Positions 39,872 to 47,803 of a DNA stretch of 53,315 nucleotides are shown here, piece after piece. Where the stretch lies: NCBI GenBank assembly GCA_945893075.1, contig CAMDDX010000008.1, forward strand, positions 1 through 53,315, given 5' to 3'. The notes under the pieces are model-generated. The model saw only the letters and a program-made list of their open reading frames with translations, did not search any database and had not been told where the DNA came from. Position numbers and translations under genes: made by a program. Position 1 is the stretch's first letter. The number at the start of each line of letters is the position of its first letter. The DNA is from Planctomyces sp. SH-PL62 (GTDB taxonomy: Bacteria > Planctomycetota > Planctomycetia > Planctomycetales > Planctomycetaceae).

Positions 39872-41194
39872 TTACACGTCGATGTCATTCAGACCTTGGT
39901 CGTCGTCGATGACGTCATCCGTGCCCTCGCCGCCGCTGCTCACGTCCGCTCCGGCTCCGCCGTTGACGTTGTCGTCACCCGTGCCGCCGGACAACGTGTC
40001 GTCGCCATCGCCTCCCTGAATCTGGTCGTTGCCTTCGTCGCCGTCGATGACGTCGTTGTCGGCTCCGCCTTGCAGGAGATCGACCCCGTCATTGCCATGC
40101 AGATGATCGGCACCGCTGTCTCCACGTAGGTTGTCGTCACCGATTCCGCCAGCGAGGATGTCATTCCCATCGCCGCCTGAGATGGTGTCATTGCCGTCGC
40201 CGCCGTTTTCTGTGTCGTTGCCGGCCGACCCGCTCAAGCTGTCGTTGCCCAGTCCGCCGAGCATGGTGTCGTTGCCGTCGCCGCCTTTCACCAGATCGTT
40301 ACCGCCACCGCCATCCAGATTGTCGTCTCCGCCTAATCCGATGAGCGTGTCGTCATCGCCGCCGCCGTTGAGCGTGTCGTTGCCGGAACCGCCGTTGACG
40401 AGATCGGCACCCGCGTCGCCGGTGATGTTGTCGTTGCCGCCACCGCCGTCGATCGCATCGTTGCCGGCTCCGCCGACGATTTGATCGTTGCCCGAATTCC
40501 CATTGAGGCTGTCGTTGCCGTCTCCGCCGAGCACCTTGTCGCGGCCATCGCCGCCGTTGAGGACATCGTTTCCAGAACCGCCAATGAGTTTGTCATTGCC
40601 GAGTTCGCCATTGAGCTTGTCGCTGCCGCCGCCGCCGTCGCAGGTGTCGTCGCCATCGCCTCCCGAAATCAAATCGTTACCAACTTGTCCGAGCAGCAGG
40701 TCGTTTCCAAGACCGCCGCTCACCGAATCTCGGCCGGCACCGGCATTGACCGTGTCGTTGCCAGCACCGCCATTGATCACGTCGTTGAAGTCACTGCCCA
40801 CGATCGAATCGGTGCCCGCTCCACCGTTGATGGTCACCGAAGTCAGCGTCGTGAACGCTGTCGCTGTCACGCCGGAGAGGTTGATCGGGTTGTCCCCGGC
40901 TCCCCCTGCCACGTCGAGCGAACGTACGTCGGCCGCGTTGACTCCCGTGCTGGAACCGTTGACGGTCACTTGTCCGGCATCGGCCCCGACGGTGATGGCG
41001 TCGTCGGCGTCGCTCGTCACGGTGAGCAATCCGCTGGTGGCGTTGAAGACCGAGGCAACGCTCAACAGCATTCGCGTTTCGCACGCTTCAATCCGTGGCA
41101 TCCCGCGTTGACGATCAGTGTTCGGCCCGCCGCGACGATTCTTCGTTCCACCCAACGCTCCATGCAGACCTTGCAGCCACGAGACCAGGGACAT
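39872..41194 (-). CDS. RTX calcium-binding repeat protein
   Basis: A 440-residue protein made mainly of about 30 glycine/aspartate nonapeptides (GGxGxDxLx; e.g. GGDGNDTLSGG), from about residue 110 to 430, forming calcium-bound parallel beta rolls. The N-terminus has 'RIEACETRMLLSVAS' (about 36-50), the planctomycete leader motif that marks exported cell-surface proteins, after a short basic stretch. It lacks catalytic domains, so it is likely a surface or adhesion protein. GAGGAG precedes the start at 41194. A terminator follows. Low-complexity repeats make open frames on the opposite strand, which are not genes. Confidence 0.9.
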   Translation of the reverse strand: MSLVSWLQGLHGALGGTKNRRGGPNTDRQRGMPRIEACETRMLLSVASVFNATSGLLTVTSDADDAITVGADAGQVTVNGSSTGVNAADVRSLDVAGGAGDNPINLSGVTATAFTTLTSVTINGGAGTDSIVGSDFNDVINGGAGNDTVNAGAGRDSVSGGLGNDLLLGQVGNDLISGGDGDDTCDGGGGSDKLNGELGNDKLIGGSGNDVLNGGDGRDKVLGGDGNDSLNGNSGNDQIVGGAGNDAIDGGGGNDNITGDAGADLVNGGSGNDTLNGGGDDDTLIGLGGDDNLDGGGGNDLVKGGDGNDTMLGGLGNDSLSGSAGNDTENGGDGNDTISGGDGNDILAGGIGDDNLRGDSGADHLHGNDGVDLLQGGADNDVIDGDEGNDQIQGGDGDDTLSGGTGDDNVNGGAGADVSSGGEGTDDVIDDDQGLNDIDV

Positions 41195-41504
41195 GCTCTT
41201 CTCCTCGTTCAGACGGACTGGAAAAACGGCGCAGCTCGACCGCCATCGACCGAGGCACAAGAAACGTGGAGCGTTGTGGAAGGCCAACGGCATCAACGAA
41301 CTCGCATCGCTTCACCACGGCTTATCGGCCCAGGTCGCCGAACGGATTGAACCGATTTGGTGGGATTTACCGGTCGTGCGGAGAATTGCCGTTGCGAAGA
41401 CGAGGCAGAGTGTGCCGGCCGGAATGCTCAAGCCGCAGGCAGATTTCGCAAACTGAAGCGACCGATTTCGCTCCGAAGGCCCGGCCGAATCAACGAGATA
41501 CACA

Positions 41505-43895
41505 TCATCCAGCCCGTTGTTCCGGGTACTTGATGCGAGTGTGGAAAATGCTGATCAGGGACTTGGTCAGCGATTCTTGGATGAGGTTGATTTCGCTGAG
41601 CGTGAGTGTGCTTTCCTCGAATTGGCCGTCGAGGAGTTTGTCCATGGTGATGGCTCGGACGAGGCTTTCGATGCGTTTGGGGGTCGGTTCGCTGAGCGTG
41701 CGGCTGGCGCTTTCGATGGCGTCGGCGAGCATCATCACGCCGGACTCACGCGACTGCGGCTTCGGGCCGGGGTAGCGGAAGCTGGACTCTTCGACTTCGA
41801 TCCGGTCCGGGTGGTCTTCGGCGGCTTTCGAGGCGGCGTGATAGAAGTATTGGACGAGCGTCGTGCCGTGATGCTGCTCGATGAAGTCGATGATCGGGCG
41901 CGGCAGGCTGTGTTGCTCGGCGAGGTCCACGCCGTCTTTGACGTGGCCGATGATGATCAGCGTGCTCATCGCAGGGTTCAGACGCTCGTGCTTGCTGGAG
42001 GAGCCTTCCAGCATGTTCTCGATGAAGTAGCCGGGCTTGAGCATCTTGCCGATGTCGTGGAAGTAGGCTCCGACGCGGACCAGCAGGCCGTTCGCACCGA
42101 TCCGCTCGGCGGCAGACTCGGCCAGGGTGGCGACGGTGATCGAGTGGTTGTACGTGCCGGGTGCTCGGCGGACGAGTTCTTGCAGCAGCGGGTGCGAGAC
42201 GTGGCTGAGTTCCAGCAGGCTGATGTCGGTGACGATGCCGAACGTTGCTTCGATGAACGGCAGGCTGCCGGCGACGATGTAGCCAGAGGCCAGACACCAA
42301 CCGGCTCCGCGCAAGGCGTGCAACAGGAGAGTTTGATCGTGCCACAGCAGGTCCAGCGACTGCGTCTTGATCACGGCCGTGCCGTAAGTGACAAGAAAGA
42401 ACACGACTCCGCACCAGAAGCCGATCTTGATGAGCGACGAGCGCGAGGAAACTCGGCTGAGCGGCACGATGGCGGTCGCGGCGACGCTCATCAGCACGAC
42501 GAACTCGCCGGTGTCGGCGACCGATGAGAGCGTCAGCAACAGGCTGAGCGTGAACGCAGTCAGCGCGGCGAGGTCTTGGTTGTAGGCGATGGCCAGGATC
42601 ATGACCGTGACCATCAGCGGGATGATCTCGGCTCGCCACGGATCGAAGCTCAGGATGCGACCGAGGAACGCCGCCAGCACGATCGCTCCGAGATACACCG
42701 CCAAGCCACTGAGCCGCTCGACCAAGCGCGGTTCATTGAGGACGAGGTAATAGCCGTTGAGCACCGTCAGCACGAAGATCAGCACGAACACCGCCGCGAC
42801 ACGCACAATTCGGTCGCGCAGCGAGACGTCCCGTTCGACTTGATCGTATTCGTCGCGGAGCACGTCGAGCGCGGTCTCGTCAATCTTCTGGCCGGGGGGG
42901 ACGAGCACGTCTCCTTGGTTGTAAGGATCGGTGACGTTGGCCACTTTGTCGCGTGCTTCGCGCCGCGCCACTTGAGTCTGTGACGGGTCGTAACGCAGCG
43001 AGACGAGAGTCGAATGATTCGCGGTCAACCAACGCTCGAACGACGATTTGATCGCGGTCAGATTCGGGAGTTGCGTCCAACTCTTGCCGAGCCGGCCTTC
43101 GTCCCGCAGTAACTCGGCCAGCAAGACCTCCGCCGGAGAGACCGCGTCCTTGAACGCCGCTTCGCGAGCCGGCAGGTCGTCGGTCAGTTTCAGAATCGCC
43201 AGCGAGTGGTCAGAACGGATTTTGTTGCGGCTTAACTCAAATGGATCGACGATGCCGTAGCGTTGCAGCGGTTCCAGAAACTTCTCGGCTTCGTTGACAA
43301 GCTGCGCGATTCGATCGGACATGTCTTCCGGGCGTGCGAGGAATTCCTCGGTCGCCATTGGATCGTGTGGGCGGCCGGTGAAGAGGGCCGTTCGCAGTTT
43401 GCGGAATTCTTGCTCGCGCATTTCCGGCGGCATGTCGTCCATCGGCTTGTCGGTTTCGGTCCACAAGCCGAATGCCGAGCGAGTGCTCGAACGCACGGAT
43501 TCGAGGGCTTCGGCTTTGGCGATTTCTTCGAGATCCGACTTGAACGACTCCAACAGACGCCCGGAGGTTTTCGGTTCCAGGCGGAAGACGAACGGAACTT
43601 GGTCATCGGCCAGAGCCTTGGCGCGATCGGTCTCAAAGCGATTGATTCGTTTGAACGGCACCTGAGCCAGAATGCCATGCGGTTGATGATCGCCCAGCCG
43701 ATATATGAACGGCGACCGCCACGCCTCGACCGCGACGATCAACACCACCATCGCGAGCAGGCAGACAAAAAACCGCAACAGAACATTGCGATCGGTCAGT
43801 GCATCGCCGATGTGCCGCAGCAACGAATCGTCGCGCAGCGTCGAGACTCGCGCGGTGCGTTTACGTCGGAAGGAAAATGGACCGAAGAGGATCAT
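41505..43895 (-). CDS. 7TM-HD phosphodiesterase (PgpH-like)
   Basis: A 796-residue membrane protein. One helix near the N-terminus (about 42-60) is followed by a large periplasmic region (about 65-375, 7TMR-HDED type), then seven helices (about 380-570) and a cytoplasmic HD domain (about 580-780) with 'GTYNHSITVATLAE', 'VGAYFHDIGKM' (metal HD pair), 'GHVKDGVDLAEQHSLP' and 'IEQHHGTTLV'. PgpH of this family degrades cyclic di-AMP. I chose the ATG at 43895 (MILFGPFSF) because longer frames only read the repeat upstream. phoH is just upstream on the same strand, the common arrangement phoH-pgpH-ybeY; here ybeY lies 8 kb away. Confidence 0.92.
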   Translation of the reverse strand: MILFGPFSFRRKRTARVSTLRDDSLLRHIGDALTDRNVLLRFFVCLLAMVVLIVAVEAWRSPFIYRLGDHQPHGILAQVPFKRINRFETDRAKALADDQVPFVFRLEPKTSGRLLESFKSDLEEIAKAEALESVRSSTRSAFGLWTETDKPMDDMPPEMREQEFRKLRTALFTGRPHDPMATEEFLARPEDMSDRIAQLVNEAEKFLEPLQRYGIVDPFELSRNKIRSDHSLAILKLTDDLPAREAAFKDAVSPAEVLLAELLRDEGRLGKSWTQLPNLTAIKSSFERWLTANHSTLVSLRYDPSQTQVARREARDKVANVTDPYNQGDVLVPPGQKIDETALDVLRDEYDQVERDVSLRDRIVRVAAVFVLIFVLTVLNGYYLVLNEPRLVERLSGLAVYLGAIVLAAFLGRILSFDPWRAEIIPLMVTVMILAIAYNQDLAALTAFTLSLLLTLSSVADTGEFVVLMSVAATAIVPLSRVSSRSSLIKIGFWCGVVFFLVTYGTAVIKTQSLDLLWHDQTLLLHALRGAGWCLASGYIVAGSLPFIEATFGIVTDISLLELSHVSHPLLQELVRRAPGTYNHSITVATLAESAAERIGANGLLVRVGAYFHDIGKMLKPGYFIENMLEGSSSKHERLNPAMSTLIIIGHVKDGVDLAEQHSLPRPIIDFIEQHHGTTLVQYFYHAASKAAEDHPDRIEVEESSFRYPGPKPQSRESGVMMLADAIESASRTLSEPTPKRIESLVRAITMDKLLDGQFEESTLTLSEINLIQESLTKSLISIFHTRIKYPEQRAG

Positions 43896-43898
43896 GGT

Positions 43899-44026
43899 CT
43901 TTGGAGTGCGGCGAGCCATCGCCGCTTTGGAGCAGTCGCAGAGCGACTTTTGTTGTTTTGCAAGGACAGTTCAAAAAAAGGGCTACGCCCGAAGGGAAAG
44001 CGGCGATGACTCGCCGCACTCCAAAG
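43899..44026. repeat. GGAG-headed double hairpin filling the phoH/pgpH spacer
   Basis: CTTTGGAGTGCGGCGAGCCA at one end and GACTCGCCGCACTCCAAAG at the other, with inner AAGCGGCGA/TCGCCGCTT. It spans all but a few bases of the gap between the phoH stop (44030) and the HD protein start (43895). Same family as 4802-4878. Confidence 0.85.
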
Positions 44027-44029
44027 AAA

Positions 44030-45169
44030 TTACTTATTCCGCCGCTTCGCGACTGGCTGTTGTTCGCCGTCGTAGGCTTTGACGATCTCGCCGACGAGCC
44101 GATGCCGCACGATGTCTTGCGTGGTCAGTTGCACGCACGACACGCCGGGCAGATGTCCGAGCCGGCCGAAGGCGTCGATCAAGCCGCTCGGCACTTGCGG
44201 CGGCAGATCGATCTGCGTGACGTCGCCGGTGACGACGATCTTCGAGTCGTAACCCATGCGCGTCAGAAACATTTTCATTTGAGTGACCGTCGTGTTCTGC
44301 CCCTCGTCGAGGATCATGAACGTACTGTTGAGCGTTCGGCCGCGCATGTACGCCAGCGGCACGATCTCGATCACGTCCCCTTCGAGGTATCGTTTGACCT
44401 GGTCGTAGCTGAGGATGTCGTTGAGCGCATCCAGCAATGGTCGCAGATACGGATTGAGTTTCGCGTGCATGTCGCCCGGCAGAAAGCCGAGCCGCTCACC
44501 CGCTTCGACCGCCGGCCGGACGAGCACGATTTTGCGAACCTGATCCTGACGCAGCGCATTCACCGCCATCGCGACGGCGAGGTACGTCTTGCCCGATCCT
44601 GCCGGGCCGATGGAGAGGGTCAAGTCGTTTTGGCGAATCGCTTCGACGTACTCGAACTGCCCGGCCGTGCGCGGGTGAATTCTGCGGGCTCGGTCGAAGA
44701 CGTTGATGCCCCCGTCGGCCGGCTCGCCTTTCGAGCCGTTGCCGTTGGGTTTCACCCGCGGCCCGCCACGAACGATGACGGCGTCATCGGGGTCCGGCGG
44801 CGGGGTCGGGAGACCCGCGCCGAGCGCGGAACCCGCGCCAAGCGTGAGCGTGGGCGTCGGAGGGAATGGAGCGAACGTCTGTTGCGGAGAGACCTCGGCG
44901 CTTTTGCCGGGGCGGAGGTGAGCGTCGATCACACGGATGACTTCGCCGTCGCGCAGCAGGCCGTGCTTTTCGATGAGAGTTCGCAGCTCGGCGAAGATGT
45001 CCCGGCCGCGTGCGACTTGGGCGTCCGTGCCGAAGAGGTGGAGTTCATCGCCCCGAATCACGACCTCGATCCCGACAGACTCGCGAACTTTGCGGAGGTG
45101 TCGGTCACGTTCTCCAAACAGGGTGCGGATGAGGTCTTGATTCTCGAAATTGATCGTTGCTTCTGACAT
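44030..45169 (-). CDS. phoH: PhoH-like ATPase
   Basis: A 379-residue cytoplasmic P-loop ATPase linked to RNA metabolism. The N-terminal ~90 residues form the KH-like PhoH N-domain ('ELHLFGTDAQVARGRDIFAEL'-type helix, split); the ATPase has 'FEYVEAIRQNDLTLSIGPAGSGKTYLA' (Walker A GPAGSGKT at ~180), 'RPAVEAGERLGFLPGD', 'FMILDEGQNTT' (Walker B) and 'VVTGDVTQIDLP'. The protein is about 50 residues longer than usual: a Pro/Gly-rich linker (about 95-145) between the two domains contains a stretch coded by repeat-like DNA (44801-44862). ATG at 45169. Upstream of the HD protein, probably one operon. Confidence 0.94.
   Translation of the reverse strand: MSEATINFENQDLIRTLFGERDRHLRKVRESVGIEVVIRGDELHLFGTDAQVARGRDIFAELRTLIEKHGLLRDGEVIRVIDAHLRPGKSAEVSPQQTFAPFPPTPTLTLGAGSALGAGLPTPPPDPDDAVIVRGGPRVKPNGNGSKGEPADGGINVFDRARRIHPRTAGQFEYVEAIRQNDLTLSIGPAGSGKTYLAVAMAVNALRQDQVRKIVLVRPAVEAGERLGFLPGDMHAKLNPYLRPLLDALNDILSYDQVKRYLEGDVIEIVPLAYMRGRTLNSTFMILDEGQNTTVTQMKMFLTRMGYDSKIVVTGDVTQIDLPPQVPSGLIDAFGRLGHLPGVSCVQLTTQDIVRHRLVGEIVKAYDGEQQPVAKRRNK
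44801..44862. repeat. Possible repeat fragment inside phoH
   Basis: CGGGAGACCCGCGCCGAGCG and GGAACCCGCGCCAAGCGTGA style repetition, encoding 'LTLGAGSALGAGLPTPP'. It is unlike the rest of phoH in composition and lies in the linker. No second copy occurs in this window, so this is only suspected. Confidence 0.35.
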
Positions 45170-45306
45170 GCCTGGGTTTACCACGGGCCGTCTGTGTCCT
45201 CGCGACACCCGCGAGCGTTAGAGGATTCTAGGTCGCGAATGAAGTAAGCGAAAGCGGGTTGTCACGGTCGAGACTCGTCATACGCGAGATGCTCAACGCT
45301 CCGTTC

Positions 45307-45409
45307 GCACACTAACCCGACGCGAGAGCGAGGGTGAACGCTTCAAATCGTTCTGAATTCGTAGTCCTGTGAAGCGTGCTCCCTCGCTTGCGCGTCGGGT
45401 TAGTGTGTG
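45307..45409. repeat. 103-bp CACTAACCCGA inverted repeat
   Basis: Arms CACACTAACCCGACGCG...GCGAGGG and CCCTCGCTTGCGCGTCGGGT(TAGTGTG) pair with few mismatches around a 50-base centre that itself carries GAACGCTTCA/TGAAGCGT. One arm of this family is embedded in the LarA-like gene at 30678-30716. Confidence 0.85.
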
Positions 45410-45614
45410 AAGACGACGATGGAATCGGGTGCGATCCGCACAACCGGAAAACTCGCCGTCGTTTGCCAATCGCTGAGAACGCGAACTCCCCACGCAGACC
45501 AAGGTTTGAGCACGAGACTCACCGCACGCTCGGCACGACCGGAGAAGCCCTCAAGCACGGCACAACCGGAGTTCGATCAAGAGCCTGCCGCACAGATTGC
45601 GCTCTCGTTCCGTG

Positions 45615-45666
45615 GTGACAGGCGGCTCGCCTGTCGCGGGAATGGCAGGCGAGCCGCCTGCCCTAC
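45615..45666. repeat. REPIN-like element before the ExeA-like gene
   Basis: Left arm GACAGGCGGCTCGCCTGTC with a decayed head (GTGA), spacer, right arm GCAGGCGAGCCGCCTGCC followed by CTAC. It ends 14 bases before the ATG, just ahead of the ribosome binding site (TAGGGA). Confidence 0.8.
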
Positions 45667-45680
45667 GATAGGGACATGTC

Positions 45681-47732
45681 ATGTACGAAGAATTCTTTGG
45701 ACTGCAACGCCGGCCGTTCTCGGCGACTCCGGATGCCAATTGCTTTGTACCGCTGGAGGCCCATCAGGGAGTCCTCGATGCGCTGGCGGTCTCGTGTGAA
45801 CGAGGGCAGGGGATCGGCGTACTGACGGGAGAGGCTGGGCTCGGCAAGTCGCTGGTCGGGTTGCGATTGGCGTTTGAACTGCAACCGACGTTCGCGACCG
45901 TGTTCCTGGGACACTCGGCCTATGCGACTCGGCGAGCGTTATTGCAGGCGATCCTCTACGAATTGAACCGGCCGTTTGACCGTAAGGCTGAGCAAGAATT
46001 GCGGCTCGAACTGGCCTCCGCGCTGAAGTCGCTTCGTTCAGAGAAGCAGGGCTTCGTGCTCATTGTCGATGAAGCCCATCGGCTGAGTTTGCCGTTGCTC
46101 GACGAACTTCGCTTGCTGACGCTGTTGGCCGAGGGGGGCGAGCCACTCGCCAGGGTCGTGCTCATCGGCGACCGCGATCTCGAAGAACGATTGGCCAATC
46201 CAGAACTCGCCGCGTTCAATCAGCGAGTTTGCTGCCAAGTCGATCTCGCCCCGCTGACTCAGGTCGAGTCGCTGGAATATCTGAGCGCGCACTTGGAGTT
46301 CGCTGGCGGCGAAGCGGAGGAGATTTTTACCGAGGAAGCGTTGGCGTTCCTGGCCAAGGCGGCCGATGGTGTGCCGCGCTGTTTGAATCATCTGGCCGAC
46401 CACGCGCTGCTGCTCGCATACGTCACCGAGCGTCGTCCGGTCTCGGCCGAGATCGTGCGTGAGGCACTCAATGACTTGAAGCAACTTCCACTGCACTGGA
46501 ACGATCCCATCAGCGGCGGCGAGATCTATCGTGGCTTGTCGCAGCGGCCCGCGATGGAAGACTCAGCCGTCGATCTGTGGCCGCAGCAGGAACAGGCCGT
46601 CGAAGAGGAGACTCACGAGACAAACTCGTGGAATGAGTCTGCGTTCGGCGGATCGAGCGCGGCGATTGAAATCGGTGGTGAGCTCGACGAATCAACGGCC
46701 GAGCCACAAGAACAGGAAGCGGTCGCGGCCCAACAACTCACGTGCCTCAAAGAGAATTGGCAAACGATCACTCGGCAGTCGTCGGTCGACGAACTCTTGG
46801 CGAACGTCACCGAACTGACTCAGGCGATCGAGGACGGACAAGACCCGCCGACGCTGGGCCAAGTGTTCGACGCGCGGGAGTATGAATTCGGTCGTCCGTC
46901 GCCGCGTTCGTTCGCGGTCGAGGAATTCGCGGCCGAGGAGAACGACTCCGATTTCGAGAGCGAGTCCCACGACGATCGTTGGACTCCACAAGCCGACGAC
47001 GACAGCGACGAGCCGGTTTGGAATCTGCCCGAACGATCGTGGTCGGTGGATGACGACCGGCAGGTCGAGTTTGAAGAGGAGCCGGTGATCGACCGCTACG
47101 TCCGCATCGCGAGCGGTGAAGGCGTCGTCTGGAATCATCACGTCCCGCATGCTCGCACGGCCGCGAAACGGACCGCGACGGCGGTGAAGACGACGCGACT
47201 CGTGATGGCGGCGGCCGGCGTTGACGACGAGTCTGATGGGACAAATCAGACGCATGAGTCGTATGAGTCCCATCCGCAGGAAACTGATTCCGGCTTCGGT
47301 GATTCAGGGATCGTCGAGAGCTATTCGCGGAAGCCGCGAGACGTGGGGCAGGTTTCCAACCTGCCCGTCCAGAAATCTGAGCAAGCTGCCTCGGACGATC
47401 ACGGGCAGGTTGAAAACCTGCCCCACGAGAAGCGCGACTGGCATCTGCCGACCGAGTTGTTGAAAGCGACGCTCGCGGACGACGGGATCGAGGAGCAGAT
47501 CGGCGCGGATGTGCTCGATATGTACCTCGACGTGCAGCAGTCGCTGCTCGACCATCGCGTGGCTTCCGGTCGACCGAAAGCGGATTCGTTGCCGCCAATC
47601 GTTGACGAGTTCCCCTCGGAGACGAACGCAGAATGCGATGAGCATCTGGAATCGCAGCCAGTCACTAAGCCCGACGCGATTCAACGTGCCTACGGGCGGT
47701 TGTTCAGCGAACTGCGACGCAAAAAGAGATAG
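45681..47732 (+). CDS. ExeA/GspA-like AAA ATPase with long acidic tail
   Basis: A 683-residue protein. The N-terminal 270 residues are an ExeA-type AAA ATPase: 'YEEFFGLQRRPFSATPDANCF' start pattern, Walker A 'TGEAGLGKSL' (about 49-58), Walker B 'FVLIVDEAHRL' (about 124-134), sensor 'VVLIGDRDLEERL'. The rest (about 290-683) is acidic, low in structure, and ends with 'AIQRAYGRLFSELRRKKR'. In other bacteria ExeA helps assemble secretins through peptidoglycan; related ATPases also accompany transposition. There is no transmembrane segment. Residues about 555-582 are coded by a dispersed palindromic repeat read in frame (47342-47427). Confidence 0.85.
   Translation: MYEEFFGLQRRPFSATPDANCFVPLEAHQGVLDALAVSCERGQGIGVLTGEAGLGKSLVGLRLAFELQPTFATVFLGHSAYATRRALLQAILYELNRPFDRKAEQELRLELASALKSLRSEKQGFVLIVDEAHRLSLPLLDELRLLTLLAEGGEPLARVVLIGDRDLEERLANPELAAFNQRVCCQVDLAPLTQVESLEYLSAHLEFAGGEAEEIFTEEALAFLAKAADGVPRCLNHLADHALLLAYVTERRPVSAEIVREALNDLKQLPLHWNDPISGGEIYRGLSQRPAMEDSAVDLWPQQEQAVEEETHETNSWNESAFGGSSAAIEIGGELDESTAEPQEQEAVAAQQLTCLKENWQTITRQSSVDELLANVTELTQAIEDGQDPPTLGQVFDAREYEFGRPSPRSFAVEEFAAEENDSDFESESHDDRWTPQADDDSDEPVWNLPERSWSVDDDRQVEFEEEPVIDRYVRIASGEGVVWNHHVPHARTAAKRTATAVKTTRLVMAAAGVDDESDGTNQTHESYESHPQETDSGFGDSGIVESYSRKPRDVGQVSNLPVQKSEQAASDDHGQVENLPHEKRDWHLPTELLKATLADDGIEEQIGADVLDMYLDVQQSLLDHRVASGRPKADSLPPIVDEFPSETNAECDEHLESQPVTKPDAIQRAYGRLFSELRRKKR
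47342..47427. repeat. 86-bp inverted repeat inside the ExeA-like gene
   Basis: Arms CGTGGGGCAGGTTTCCAACC(TGCCCGT) and (ACGGGCA)GGTTGAAAACCTGCCCCACG flank a 32-base centre. Each arm is itself a hairpin (GGCAGGTT/AACCTGCC). It adds about 28 residues including 'GQVSNLPV' and 'GQVENLPH' in the disordered tail. A relative (GGGCACGTTGAAAACGTGCC) lies at 7678-7701. Confidence 0.85.
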
Positions 47733-47738
47733 CTCGTT

Positions 47739-47803
47739 GTAGCCGCGTTCGCCAGAACGCGGGGATCGAAGACGCTCCCCCGCGTTCTGGCGAACGCGGC
47801 TAC
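47739..47803. repeat. REPIN-like element, GTAG...CTAC, at the DUF1570-like stop
   Basis: 65 bp, same arm family as 12151-12216 and 14660-14724. The reverse-strand gene ends on the TAG read from the terminal CTAC (47802-47800). It fills the convergent gap after the ExeA-like gene. Confidence 0.9.

Larger units (their letters stand above)
45170..45680. other. Long divergent spacer with two repeats
   Basis: The 511-base gap between phoH and the ExeA-like gene holds no credible gene. It contains the CACTAACCCGA element (45307-45409) and a REPIN-like element (45615-45666). The stretch 45420-45610 shows nothing recognisable. Promoters for both divergent genes should lie here. Confidence 0.5.

Noticed and set aside
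39872-41194. Regular short-period repeats that could suggest a CRISPR array
   Set aside because: Period is 9 codons or multiples with coding constraint (GGxGxDxLx), no unique spacers; it is an RTX gene.
40488-41350. Long open frames on the plus strand rich in S/P/L or V/A repeats
   Set aside because: They are antisense to the RTX repeats; periodic GGxGxD codons remove stops from other frames. Composition is abnormal and there are no start signals.
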